From positions 88,461,228 to 88,525,227 of the forward strand of contig NC_085138.1 of NCBI RefSeq assembly GCF_035046485.1: a stretch of DNA of 64,000 bases, in the 5' to 3' direction. Source of the DNA: Aedes albopictus. Its lineage: Eukaryota; Arthropoda; Insecta; Diptera; Culicidae. Positions 1-10,828 of this stretch are shown one piece after another. Both the position numbers and the translations under genes were made by a program. The number at the start of each line of letters is the position of its first letter. The stretch's first letter is position 1. The notes beneath the pieces were generated by a model that searched no databases, was not told the DNA's origin, and was given only the letters and a program-made list of their open reading frames with translations.

Positions 1-568
1 TCTCAACTAGCTTAGAAGAAAGCTACGTAGCATATCTTAAATTTCCACCCCCCCCCCCCCACTATCGTCACACTTTGTCACAAAATCACAAACACCCCCC
101 TCCCCCGAAAAAGCTACGTCATTTATGGACGACCCCTTATTCTATCGCAGATTTTCCGATACAATGGTTTTTTTACGGCTGGCTCGTAGGGCCTGATACC
201 AACCCTCTACTGCCACTCGAACGTTGATCAGTCACCTCTAAAACACGGGGATCAGACGCTCTTGTGAGCCGTCTGAAGCCTCCTGGAGAACAGACGCTCA
301 CTTTTGCAGAGCAAACCCACCCTCTTCCCTGTCAGCCTACGACCAAAGTTCCCACCGGGGTTGGTAACCCGATCTTCCCTAAGGTTGCTCGCAGTCCGAC
401 CGGTGCCACTTGCAGGGCAGAGGCTAGTGATCTCAATGGGAACTGTATTGCGCGAATTAACCAGCCTTTGCCGTGCCATTTTTCTTACAATTATCACTAA
501 AAATGTTATTCTTACTTTCATATTTGCGGCATGAAAGTCTAAGTATAACAATCTGATGCTAAGGCCAG
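1..568. other. Non-coding, no recognised gene
   Basis: The segment has poly-C runs near 47-60 and 94-106 and no supported gene. The open frames at 252-608 on both strands are short, overlap each other and resemble no family I know. Confidence 0.5.
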
Positions 569-707
569 TAGTACACAGGGTCAAATATTTGACAAGGAAA
601 GAACTCAAGAAACAACATCAGTTTGACACTAATGAAAATTCGATAGAGTCAAACAAGATGTTTGAGCATTGGTTTCTTTTTGGACAAATATTTGACCCTG
701 TGTACTA
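569..707. mobile_element. Small foldback MITE
   Basis: Positions 569-591 and 685-707 are perfect 23-bp inverted repeats that begin TAGTACACAGGG and contain CAAATATTTG. Weaker pairing continues inward (GTTTGAC motifs near 621 and 648). It has no coding capacity. No convincing target duplication is visible, so the superfamily is unassigned. Confidence 0.75.
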
Positions 708-1321
708 ACAGCTTAACGCTCTTACATTGCAATAGTTCGAAGCACTTCGTTAGATTATGTCATTCTAAAGACACTACAGTGACGCATATCTCGCTTTTGA
801 CTTCAATTCAATTGAATTCCATCAAAAGTTTATTCGCTTTTCGATTTCGGTTGCTCAATCGCTGAAAAAAAAAAACAATCAAAAACAATCAGACAACGCG
901 AAACAAATCCGCTTAAGTGCTACTACCGGACCGGACCGGCAGCCAGCCAGCGGTGGTGTGGTGACACCGGGGTCATGTTTGTGTGTTTTTTTCCACGCTC
1001 GTAACTCAATCTGCACAAAATGTTAAACCTATCACACTTCGTGGAATAACAACCGGAGTGACCCGTGGTGACATGATATACTCACACAAAAAAAAAGTGA
1101 GACAAACTGAAAATGAATGAATACCGAATCACCAAAAAGACCGCGAGGACAGAGCGAGGTAGCTGTGGGGCTCTCGGCTGGGCTGGCAGCAACCAGTCAG
1201 AACGTGGTAAGCCAGACTCGACAGCGATGCGGTTTATGACCGTTTTAAGGCAGCGACACATCATCAACACTGTGTCAGCGAGGATAGCGTGTAGAGCGAT
1301 AAAAACCCGCTCGGAAATTCC
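708..1321. other. Non-coding spacer
   Basis: No gene is supported. There are A-rich tracts at about 865-890 and 1087-1096 and a GC-rich stretch with ACCGGACCGG and GGTGGTGTGGTGACACCGG around 925-970. It could be promoter or 5' untranslated sequence of a gene outside the window, but nothing shows this directly. Confidence 0.35.
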
Positions 1322-1545
1322 AACTAGAAATCTAGTAGGTATCTACTAGACAAAATAAAATATCTAGTAGACATTTAAGCAGATATCTACTACCAGTCGC
1401 ATAGAAATCTTCCTCCAGTGCAACATTTTTGTCTACCTCAAATCAGGCGAAAACAATTTCGCCCGCTATCTAGTCGATATCTCATAGATATCTACTAGAC
1501 AAGGGTACTAGAAATCGAGTAGCTGTCTAGCAGATCTCTACTAGG
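1322..1545. repeat. Cluster of ATCTAGTAG / CTACTAGAT palindromes
   Basis: Short inverted motifs such as TCTAGTAGGTATCTACTAGA recur near 1329, 1361, 1382, 1467, 1488 and 1530, in two groups about 110 bp apart. Each can form a small hairpin. It may be the decayed end structure of a foldback element. No gene is visible, and AT-rich sequence without features continues to about 1740. Confidence 0.6.
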
Positions 1546-1749
1546 CTGAATTTTGTTTATTTTTCTTTTTATTTATGTTTTCTAACAAAAACAAAACAAA
1601 TAATATATTGTCCGTGAAAGTTTATTTATTTTAAACATATAATACAAATGATGCATATAACATATAATATAAATGACCTCGTAAATGACTTTAACGCTAT
1701 AAAAACTAAATGCGGAAAAAAACTGATTTTAAGATTTTTCAAAATGCAT

Positions 1750-2690
1750 TTCCAGCAGTATTCTTCAAGGAGTTCCTTTAAAACTCCTGTAGGAACTCCT
1801 TAAGATATTTCACCAGGAGCTCCTTGATGGATTCCTTCAGGGTTTTTTTTTTATGGATTTCCGTCAGAATTTCATCGAGGAGTTTCTTCAGGAATATGAA
1901 TTCCTTCAGATGTTACTTCGGAGGTTAACCGAAAAGTTCCTTCAAGGATTTCCTCAAGAAATTCTCCCGCAGTTCCTACACGGATTCCTCGAGTAGCTTC
2001 TGCAGGGATTCCTCCGCGATATCCTTTAGGCCAGGGAATCCTCCAGAAGGTTATCTAGGCAACCCCCAGCAATTCCTGCTGGGATTCCTCGAGCAGCTCC
2101 TGTAGGGATTCCTCCACTAGTTCCGCCAAGGAATCCTCCAGGAGTTTATCTATGGATGCCGGCAGGAGTTCCTTTAGGGATTTCTCCTGGAATATGCATA
2201 AATTCTTCCTAACGTTACTTTGAAAATTAATCCAGGAGTTCCATAAGGGATTTCTCCACGATTCGTTTCTGTAATTTCTCCAGATGTTCCTTCAAAGGTT
2301 CCAGGAATCATTCCACAAGGAGTTCTAGAAGAGTTTCTTCAGGAATTCATCCAGGAGTTCTTTCCAGGATTACTTCAAGCGTTCCTTCCAGGATTTCTCA
2401 GGTGTTCCTGTAGGGAATAGTCACGATTTACTTCAGGCATTCCTCCAATAGAACCTCTAGAGATTCCTTTGCGGATTCCTCCAGAAGTTCCTTCAAGGAC
2501 TCCTCCAGGGAAATCTCTAGAAGTTCCATCAGGGATTTCTCAAGGAGTTCCTTCAGGGATTCCTTCAGGAGTTCCTTCATGGATTCCTATAGGAGTTGCT
2601 TCAGGAATTCCTCCAGGAGTTCCTTCAGGGATTCCTCCTGGGGTTCCTTCAGGGATTCCTCCAAGAGTTACTTAAGGAATTCCGCCAAGT
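1750..2690. repeat. Degenerate 24-bp minisatellite
   Basis: Diverged units of the form GGATTCCTCCAG plus GAGTTCCTTCAG, with indels and substitutions, lead into the homogeneous array to the right. The decay gradient is the usual pattern at the edge of a tandem array. Confidence 0.85.
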
Positions 2691-4785
2691 AGGAGTTCCT
2701 TCAGGGATTCCTCCAGGAGTTCCTTCAGGGATTCCTCCAGGAGTTCCTTTAGGGATTCCTCCAGGAGTTCCTTCAGGGATTCCTCCAGGAGTTCCTCCAG
2801 GAGTTCCTTCAGGGATTCCTCCAGGAGTTCCTTCAGGGATTCCTCCAGGAGTTCCTTCAGGGATTCCTCCAGGAGTTCCTTCAGGGATTCCTCCAAGAGT
2901 GTTCCATCAGGGACTCCTCCAGGAGTGTTCCATCAGGGATTCCTCCAGGAGTTCCTTCATGGATTCCTCCGGGAGTTCCTTCAGGGATTCCTCCTGGAGT
3001 TCCTTCAGGGATTCCTCCAGGAGTTCCTTCAGAGATTCCTCCAGGAGTTCCTTCAGAGATTCCTCCAGGAGTTCCTTCAGGGATTCCTCCAGGAGTTCCT
3101 TCAGGGATTCCTCCAGGAGTTTCTTCAGGGATTCCTCCAGGAGTTCCTTCAGGGATTCCTCCAGGAGTTCCTTCAGGGATTCCTCCAGGAGTTCCTTCAG
3201 GGATTCCTCCAGGAGTTCCTTCAGGGATTCTTTCAGGAGTTCCTTCAGGGATTCCTCCAGGAGTTCCTTCAGGGATTCCTCCAGGAGTTCCTTCAGGGAT
3301 TCCTCCAGGAGTTCCTTCAGGGATTCCTCCAGGAGTTCCTTCAGGGATTCCTCCAGGAGTTCCTTCAGGGATTCCTCCAGGAGTTCCTTCAGGGATTCCT
3401 CCAGGAGTTCCTTCAGGGATTCCTCCAGGAGTTCCTTCAGGGATTCCTCCAGGAGTTCCTTCAGGGATTCCTCCAGGAGTTCCTTCAGGGATTCCTCCAG
3501 GAGTTCCTTCAGGGATTCCTCCAGGAGTTCCTTCAGGGATTCCTCCAGGAGTTCCTTCAGGGATTCCTCCAGGAGTTCCTTCAGGGATTCCTCCAGGAGT
3601 TCCTTCAGGGATTCCTCCAGGAGTTCCTTCAGGGATTCCTCCAGGAGTTCCTTCAGGGATTCCTCCAGGAGTTCCTTCAGGGATTCCTCCAGGAGTTCCT
3701 TCAGGGATTCCTCCAGGAGTTCCTTCAGGGATTCCTCCAGGAGTTCCTTCAGGGATTCCTCCAGGAGTTCCTTCAGGGATTCCTCCAGGAGTTCCTTCAG
3801 GGATTCCTCCAGGAGTTCCTTCAGGGATTCCTCCAGGAGTTCCTTCAGGGATTCCTCCAGGAGTTCCTTCAGGGATTCCTCCAGGAGTTCCTTCAGGGAT
3901 TCCTCCAGGAGTTCCTTCAGGCATTCCTCCAGGAGTTCCTTCAGGGATTCCTCCAGGAGTTCCTTCAGGGATTCCTCCAGGAGTTCCTTCAGGGATTCCT
4001 CCAGGAGTTCCTTCAGGGATTCCTCCAGGAGTTCCTTCAGGGATTCCTCCAGGAGTTCCTTCAGGGATTCCTCCAGGAGTTCCTTCAGGGATTCCTCCAG
4101 GAGTTCTTTCAGGAGTTCCTTCAGGGATTCCTCCAGGAGTTCCTTTAGGGGTTCCTCCAGGAGTTCCTTCAGGGATTCCTCCAGGAGTTCCTTCAGGGAT
4201 TCCTCCAGGAGTTCTTTCAGGAGTTCCTTCAGGGATTCCTCCAGGAGTTCCTTCAGGGATTCCTCCAGGAGTTCCTTCAGGGATTCCTCCAGGAGTTCCT
4301 TCAGGAGTTCCTTCAGGGATTCCTCCAGGAGTTCCTTCAGGGATTCCTCCAGGAGTTCCTTCAGGGATTCCTCCAGGAGTTCTTTCAGGAGTTTCTTCAG
4401 GGATTCCTCCAGGAGTTCCTTTAGGGGTTCCTCCAGGAGTTCCTTCAGGGATTTCTCCAGGAGATCCTTCGGGGATTCCTCCAGGAGTTCCTTCAGGGAT
4501 TCCTCCAGGAGTTCCTTCAGAGATTCCTCCAGGATTTCCTTCAGGGATTCCTCCAGGAGTTCAGGGATTCCTTCAGGAGTTCCTTCAGGGATTCCTCCAG
4601 GAGTTCCTTCAGGGATTCCTCCAGGAGTTCCTTCAGGGGTACCTCCAGGAGTTCCTTCAGGAATTCCTCAACGAGTTCCTTCAGGGGTTCCTCCAGGAAT
4701 TTTTTCAGGGATTCCTCCACGAGTTGCTTCAGGGATTCCTCCAGGAATTCTTTCAAGGGTTCCTCCAGGAGTACCATCATCAGAG
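2691..4785. repeat. Homogeneous 24-bp minisatellite
   Basis: More than 80 near-identical 24-bp units (GGATTCCTCCAG followed by GAGTTCCTTCAG) run in tandem, with a few 12-bp slips, for example near 2785, 4105, 4210, 4300 and 4385. The period is a multiple of three and the unit lacks stops, so frames are open on both strands: a 750-residue frame at 2596-4848 plus, repeating RDSSRSSF, and a 347-residue frame at 2881-3924 minus, repeating GIPEGTPG. I read these as by-products of the repeat, not genes. No signal peptide, start context or non-repeat domain supports coding. Confidence 0.95.
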
Positions 4786-6691
4786 ATGTATTCTAGAAAC
4801 CACAGAAAATATTCTCAATCATTTTTAGAAATTAGAATTACGATTTAAACGATATTAAAATAATTCCTGAGGATCCCTAGAGATTCTCAGAAATTCCCAG
4901 TTATCTGAGATGTATTCTAGGAACTACAGAAAATATTCTCATTAATTTTTAGAAATTAGAATTACGAAAGATATAAGAAAAAATCCTGAGAATCTCTAGA
5001 GATTCTCAGAAATTCCCAGTCATCTGGGATGTATTCTAGGAACTGCAGAAAATATCCTCAATCATTTATAGAAATCAGAAGAATAACGAAAAATATTAGA
5101 ATAATTCCTGAGAATCCCTAGAGACTCTCAGAAATTCCCAGTTATCTGAGATGTATTCCAGGAACTACAGAAAATACTCTCAATCATTTTTAGAAATCAG
5201 AAGAATAACGAAAAATATTAAAATAATTCCTGAGAATCCCTTAAGATTCTCAGAAATTCCCAGTCATCTGGAATTTATTCTAACAAGTATAAAAAATATT
5301 CTCTACAATTTGTAGAAGTGAATAGCTTTACGGAAAAATATTAAAATAATTCCTGAGAATCCCTAGACATTCTTAGAAATTCCCAGTTATCTGAGATGTA
5401 TTCCAGGAACTACAGAAAATATTTTCAAATCATTTTTAGAAATTAGAATTACGAAAGATATTAGAAAAATTCCTGAGAATCTCTAGAGATTCTCAGAAAT
5501 TCCCAGTCATCTGAGATGTATTCTATGAACTGCTGAAAATATTCTCAGTTATTTTTAGAAACTAGAAAAACGAAAAATATTAAAACAATTCCTGAGAATC
5601 CTTAAAGATTCATAGAAATTCCCAGCTATATGAGAAGTATTCTAGAAACTGCAGAAAACATTCTCAATCATTTTTAGAAACTAGACTAACGGAAAATATT
5701 AAAATAATTCCTGAGAATCCCTAGACATTCTTAGAAATTCCCAGTTATCTGAGATGTATTCCAGGAACTACAGAAAATATTCTTAATCATTTTTAGAAAT
5801 TAGAATTACGAAAGATATTAGAAAAAATCCTGAGAATCTCTAGAGATTATCAGAATTCCCAGTCATCTGAGATGTATTCTATGAACTGCTGAAAATATTC
5901 TCAATCATTTTTAGAAACTAGAATAACGAAAAATATTAAAACATTTCCTGAAAATCCTTAAAGATTCTTTGAAATTCCCAGTCATCTGAAATTTATTCTG
6001 ACAAGTATAGAAAATATTCTCAACAATTTGTAGAAGTGAATAGCTTCACAGAAAAATATTTAAATAATTCCTGGAAATCCCTTAAGATTCTCAGAAATTC
6101 CCAGTCTTCTGGGATGTATTCTAGGAACTGCTGAAAATATCCTTAATCATTTTTAGAAATCAGAAGAATAACGAAAAATATTAAAATATTTCCTGAGAAT
6201 CCCTAGAGACTCTCAGAAATTCCCAGTTATCTGAGATGTATTCCAGGAACTACAGAAAATATTCTCAATCATTTTTAGAAATTAGAATTACGAAAAATAT
6301 TAAAATAATTCCTGAGAATCTCTAGAGATTCTCAAAAATTCCCAGTCATCTGGAATTTATTCTAACCAGTATAGAAAATATTCTCTACAATTTGTAGAAG
6401 TGAATAGCTTTACGGAAAAATATTAAAATAATTCCTGAGAATCCCTAGAGATTCTCAGAAATTCCCAGTCATTTGAGATGTATTCTAGGAACTGCAGAAA
6501 ATATTCTCAATCATTTTTAGAAACTAGAAGAATAACGGAAAATATTAAAATAATTCCCGAGAACCCCTAGAGATTCTCAGAAATTCCCAGTCATCTGGAA
6601 TTTAATCTAACAAGTATAGAAAATATTCTCTACAATTTGTAGAAGTGAATAACTTCACGGAAAAATATTTAAATAATTCCTGAGAATCTGA
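4786..6691. repeat. 121-bp satellite, block 1
   Basis: About 15 tandem monomers of roughly 121 bp. Each contains TTCCTGAGAATC, a palindromic core, AATTCCCAGTCATCTG, GATGTATTCTAGGAACTGC and AAAATATTCTCAATCATTTTT. A second subtype (GGAATTTATTCTAACAAGT, AATTTGTAGAAGTGAATAGC) is interspersed. The junction with the 24-bp array falls inside a monomer near 4785. Confidence 0.92.
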
Positions 6692-7580
6692 GCATGAGCA
6701 TAGGTGACCGTACAATTCGTAGTTGCTACTCCGTGATTGACCAGAACAATCGAAATTGCACAAGGAATCAACAAACGGAGCTTGGGAGTAGCTACCGCTC
6801 TCAATGTGCACAGTTCGAGAATTCCAGACTTTATTAGTCAATAACGGCGCCGGCCACGTCCTTACGGTCATCGAGGAAGGAAAGGAATGTTAGTGTGGCG
6901 TACGTTGCTACTAGAGACCGAGATCACCTCATCTTCTCCACGACTGTCACGGGAAGGAGTTTTTGTTAGTAGGGAGGGGAGAGTCACATGATTTGGATTC
7001 ACTTTGGTAAGTGATTTGATTCATGCAACCTTTACTTGAGTCAAAACATTTATTCATTTTGACTAAAGTATTACAAATGTCGACACCGAAGATGACGAAC
7101 CATTCAAATTTGTGTGTAAATGCGAAAAATAAAAGAAAAATATTTATTATCAACTGAATGTGCATTGAAAACTAGCGCGACACATGACGTGACGAACTTT
7201 TCAATATTAGTTAGATAAATACACAAAAACCAGAGCAGAATTTTATACATCCTTTAGCATTAATTATTATGATAACATGGAAAGAGCTCACCAATAAACA
7301 TCCTTCGAAGTGTCCAGTGCGTATGTGCTGCAGCATCTTCCACTAACAGGCCTCTTCTCCGAAATCACACTGAAAGGCTACAACTATACACGGGTACGAC
7401 GATGTGCACATTCAAATTGACGACGACGACGACGCGGCCGGTCTGAATGAAAAAAAAACGGCCTCTTCACTTCGCCACCAAAATAACACTAAACCGCCCC
7501 GTACGAAGATGAGCACAGTCAAATCGGCGACGACGACGCGGCCGGCCCAAATGAAAAAAGCGGTCTCTTCACTTTTTTCT
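6692..7580. mobile_element. 889-bp unclassified insertion in satellite
   Basis: The satellite is interrupted cleanly. TTTAAATAATTCCTGAGAAT occurs at 6671-6690 just before the insert and again at 7580-7599 just after it, either as a duplication or as the next monomer. The right part holds two diverged copies of a 75-bp unit (about 7392-7485 and 7502-7575), each with GACGACGACG, CGCGGCCGG and TCTTCACTT. Short frames (6602-6871 minus, 7404-7595 plus) resemble nothing known to me. No terminal inverted repeat was found. Confidence 0.6.
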
Positions 7581-8616
7581 TTAAATAATTCCTGAGAATC
7601 TCTAGAGATTCTCAGAAATTCCCAGTTATCTGAGATGTATTCTAGGAACTGCAGAAAATATTCTCAATCATTGTTAGAAACTAGAAGAATAACGGAAAAT
7701 ATTAAAATAATTCCTGAGAATCCCTAGAGATTCTCAGAAATTTCCAGTCATCTGGAATTCAATCTAACAAGTATAGAAAATATTCTCTACAATTTGTAGA
7801 AGTGAATAGCTTCACGGAAAAATATTTAAATTATTCCTGAAAAATCCTAAAGATTCTCAGAAATTCCCAGTCATCTGGGATGTATTCTAGGAACTGCAGA
7901 AAACATTCTCAATCATTTTTAGAAACTAGAAGAATAACGGAAAATATTAAAATAATTCCTGAGAATCTCTAGAGATTCTCAGAAATTCCCAGTCATCTGG
8001 AATTTATTCTAACAAGTATAGAAAATATTCTCAACAATTTGTAGAAGTGAATAGCTTCACAGAAAAACACTTAAATAATTCATGAGAATCTCTAGAGATT
8101 CTCAGAAATTCCCAGTTATGTGAGATGTATTCTAGGAACTGCAGAAAATATTCTCAATCATTTTAAAAAATTAGAATTACGAAAGATATTAAAATAATTC
8201 CTGAGAATCCCTAGAGATTCTCAGAAATTCTCTGTCATTTGAGATGTATTCTAGGAACTGCAGAAAATATTCTCAATCATTTTTAGAAATCAGAAGAATA
8301 ACGAAAAATATTAAAATAATTCTTGAGAATCCCTAGAGATTCTCAGAAATTCCCAGTCATCTGAGATGTATTCTAGGAACTGCAGAAAATATTCTCGAAC
8401 ATTTTTAGAAATTGAAATTACGAAAGATATTAAAATAATTCCTGAGAATCTCTAGAGTTTCTCAGAAATTCCCAGTCATCTGAGATGTATTCTAGGAACT
8501 ACAGAAAATATTCTCAATCATTTTTAGAAATCAGACGAATAACGAAAAATATTAAAATAATTCCTGAGAATCCCTAGAGACTCTCAGAAATTCCCAGTCA
8601 TCTGAGATGTATTCTA
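7581..8616. repeat. 121-bp satellite, block 2
   Basis: About 8.5 further monomers of the same satellite. Positions 7592-7615 form a perfect 24-nt palindrome (CTGAGAATCTCT and its reverse complement). The block ends in TTCTA, the target of the next element. Confidence 0.92.
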
Positions 8617-10828
8617 CAGGGTGTCTACTACCTGGAAAAACCTGGAAAACCGGGAATCCTCAGGGAATTTTATTTAACAGGGAAAAACCTGGAATACTCA
8701 GGGAATTTCTTGAGTACTCAGGGAAATTTTACTCCGATAAAAAAAAACATTGGGTCGTATGAACCTGGTAGTAAAAATCCATATAGAAATTTCGCTACAA
8801 GGATTTTTTTTCCGGAAATTCCGTCAGATTTTTTTTCTGGAACTTCTTTAAAAATACTTCCTGGAATGTCTCCAAGGATTTCTTATAAAATTCCTTCCGC
8901 ATTTTTGACGCTATTTTTCTTGGTATTCCTTTCTGATTTTTTTCCGGAAAGGTATACTTCCGGAATTCTTCCAGGATTCCTGAATTCCAACCGATTTCTA
9001 CTGGTGTTTTTCACGGGGATGCTATTTCTTCTCAGAGTTCCTCCAGTGTTTTTCTTAAAGAAATCTCTATAGGATTCCTACCAGAATTTATCCCGAATAC
9101 TCTATAGGAGTATCTGTCGGGATAAATCGTGGAATTTCTTTCGGCACTCCTCACGGAAATTTTACCCAATTCCTTCCGCTGTTCCTCTTGGGGCTTCCCC
9201 AGAAGATCTTCACAGAATTTCTTTCACAGTTGCTAAAGCAGTTATTACTGGGGTTTCTACTAAAGTTCCTCCAAGGGTTTCTGTAGAAGTTTTCACGAAT
9301 TTACTGCAAGAGTTCCTCAAGAGATTTCTTTCATTTTTTTCCTGTTATATCTTCAAACCATTGCTTTTGCCTTTCTTCGAGATGTTCTTCCTGGTCTTCT
9401 ACAGGAATTTGTTAAAAGTTTTTGCGAGGTTTATTTTGAAGTTTTACCTGAGGTTTTTCTCGGAGTATCTCCTCGAACTTCTCTCAGAAGGTTCCTTCCG
9501 ATGTTGGTCATGAGATGTCTCTCAGAGTTTTTTCTTAACTTACCCTGGATTTTCTCCTAAGATTTTTTTCCAGAGTGCCTTCTGGGATATTTACAGGAGT
9601 TATTGCTGATTTTTCTTATTGCATTCTTCTCTTGCATTCTTCCAGAGCCAGGCTGTTTCTTGTAGTTGTAACGGATTTCTTGCAGTGATCAACCTGAGAG
9701 GTTTTACAGATATTCTGAGCATTATTCCCAAAATTCTTCCCGGAATCTTTACCAGAAATTCTCCCGAGCTTCTGAATACTCCTTTGGGGATTTCTCCCAA
9801 AGTAATTGCAGGGATTCTTCTACGGGTTATCCTCAGAATGTCTCCTGGGATAACTTACGAAATACCTTATAGGATATTCATGGAGAAATATTCGAGGGAA
9901 TTCAAATAAAATCTTGCGAGAAACTCCGCAAAGTGTTATTGAAGAAATCTCGACAGGAACTTCAGGAAAAACCGGAGAAAAAAATGAGAGATCTCGAAAA
10001 TAGTTCTAGATAATAGTAATCCCGAGAAGAAATATTAAGGACATCCTAGGAGGAATTCTGAAAACCTCATGGAATCCTGAAAGCAGCTGCGGACGAAATT
10101 CCACGAGGAAAACAAGAGGAATATCGGAAAACTATTGGTAAAAATCCAATAGTTTATGGATAGCTGTCCCGGAAAACCACTAAAAAAGACATGGACACTG
10201 GCTTCAGCCGGCGGCTGTACCGATTGAACGAAACTTAACACGGAGTGGCTACGGATAAGAAGCTATTCTCGTGAAATATTTAATCGCTTGGAGCGCGAAT
10301 CGAACCCTCATCCATCCGGACTCTAACCGAATGGCTACGAGGTTCAACCAATGACATTCTTGAAGAAACTTTGAATAGTTTTGGATGAATCTTCAGGAGG
10401 AATCTAGCGAGAATCTTTAGAAGTATATCGGAAAACCTTTGCAAGAAATATCGGGACGTACAGATATCTCATGTGAAAGAATCCTGCGGAAAGCCAGGAA
10501 GAACTTTGGAAGAAATTTCAGGAATTATGCTCAGAAATCTTGAAAGAATTTTCGAAGAGTAGGGAAACTTACGTATTTTCGGCAGTTTTGTTCTCTTCGT
10601 CATGGTTTTTTATTGAAACCTGTTGAACTCAGAGTTGGCATCAAATCCTGCTTTAAAATTGAATATGATCAAGTTTCAGGCAATTTGGCCGACATAATTG
10701 AAAAAATAACCCAAATTTTCTAAAAATTAGATTTGGGTTATTTTTTTAATTATAAACTTTAAATATTTCATCTGGAATAACCTGGAAAACTCAGGGAATT
10801 TTATTTTGAGTTATGAGTAGACACCCTG
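8617..10828. mobile_element. 2.2-kb TIR element with TTCTA target duplication
   Basis: The ends are inverted repeats CAGGGTGTCTACT / AGTAGACACCCTG. TTCTA lies on both sides (8612-8616 and 10829-10833), and removing the element plus one TTCTA restores the satellite monomer GATGTATTCTAGG. Subterminal CCTGGAAAAC and CAGGGAATTTTATTT occur near both ends as partly repeated blocks. The interior (about 8790-9900) is degenerate TTCC/GGAATT minisatellite-like sequence with no transposase, so the element is non-autonomous. A tRNA-like segment lies near 10285-10348, and a piece resembling the MITE at 15057 lies near 10568-10740. A 5-bp duplication with CAGGG ends does not fix the superfamily. Confidence 0.9.
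10285..10348 (-). other. tRNA-like segment with A and B boxes
   Basis: Read on the minus strand, TAGCCATTCGG fits a pol III A box and GGTTCGATTCG a B box at near-normal tRNA spacing. The acceptor stem does not pair convincingly, so this is a tRNA-derived promoter module or SINE head inside the 2.2-kb TIR element, not a functional tRNA. Confidence 0.55.

Noticed and set aside
2881..3924. Minus-strand GIPEGTPG repeat protein
   Set aside because: Same reason; no start context, signal or non-repeat domain.
2691..4785. CRISPR-like repeat array
   Set aside because: Units are contiguous without unique spacers; it is a eukaryotic minisatellite.
2596..4848. Large repeat protein (750 residues)
   Set aside because: The frame is a direct consequence of a stop-free 24-bp period; other frames and the opposite strand are open too.
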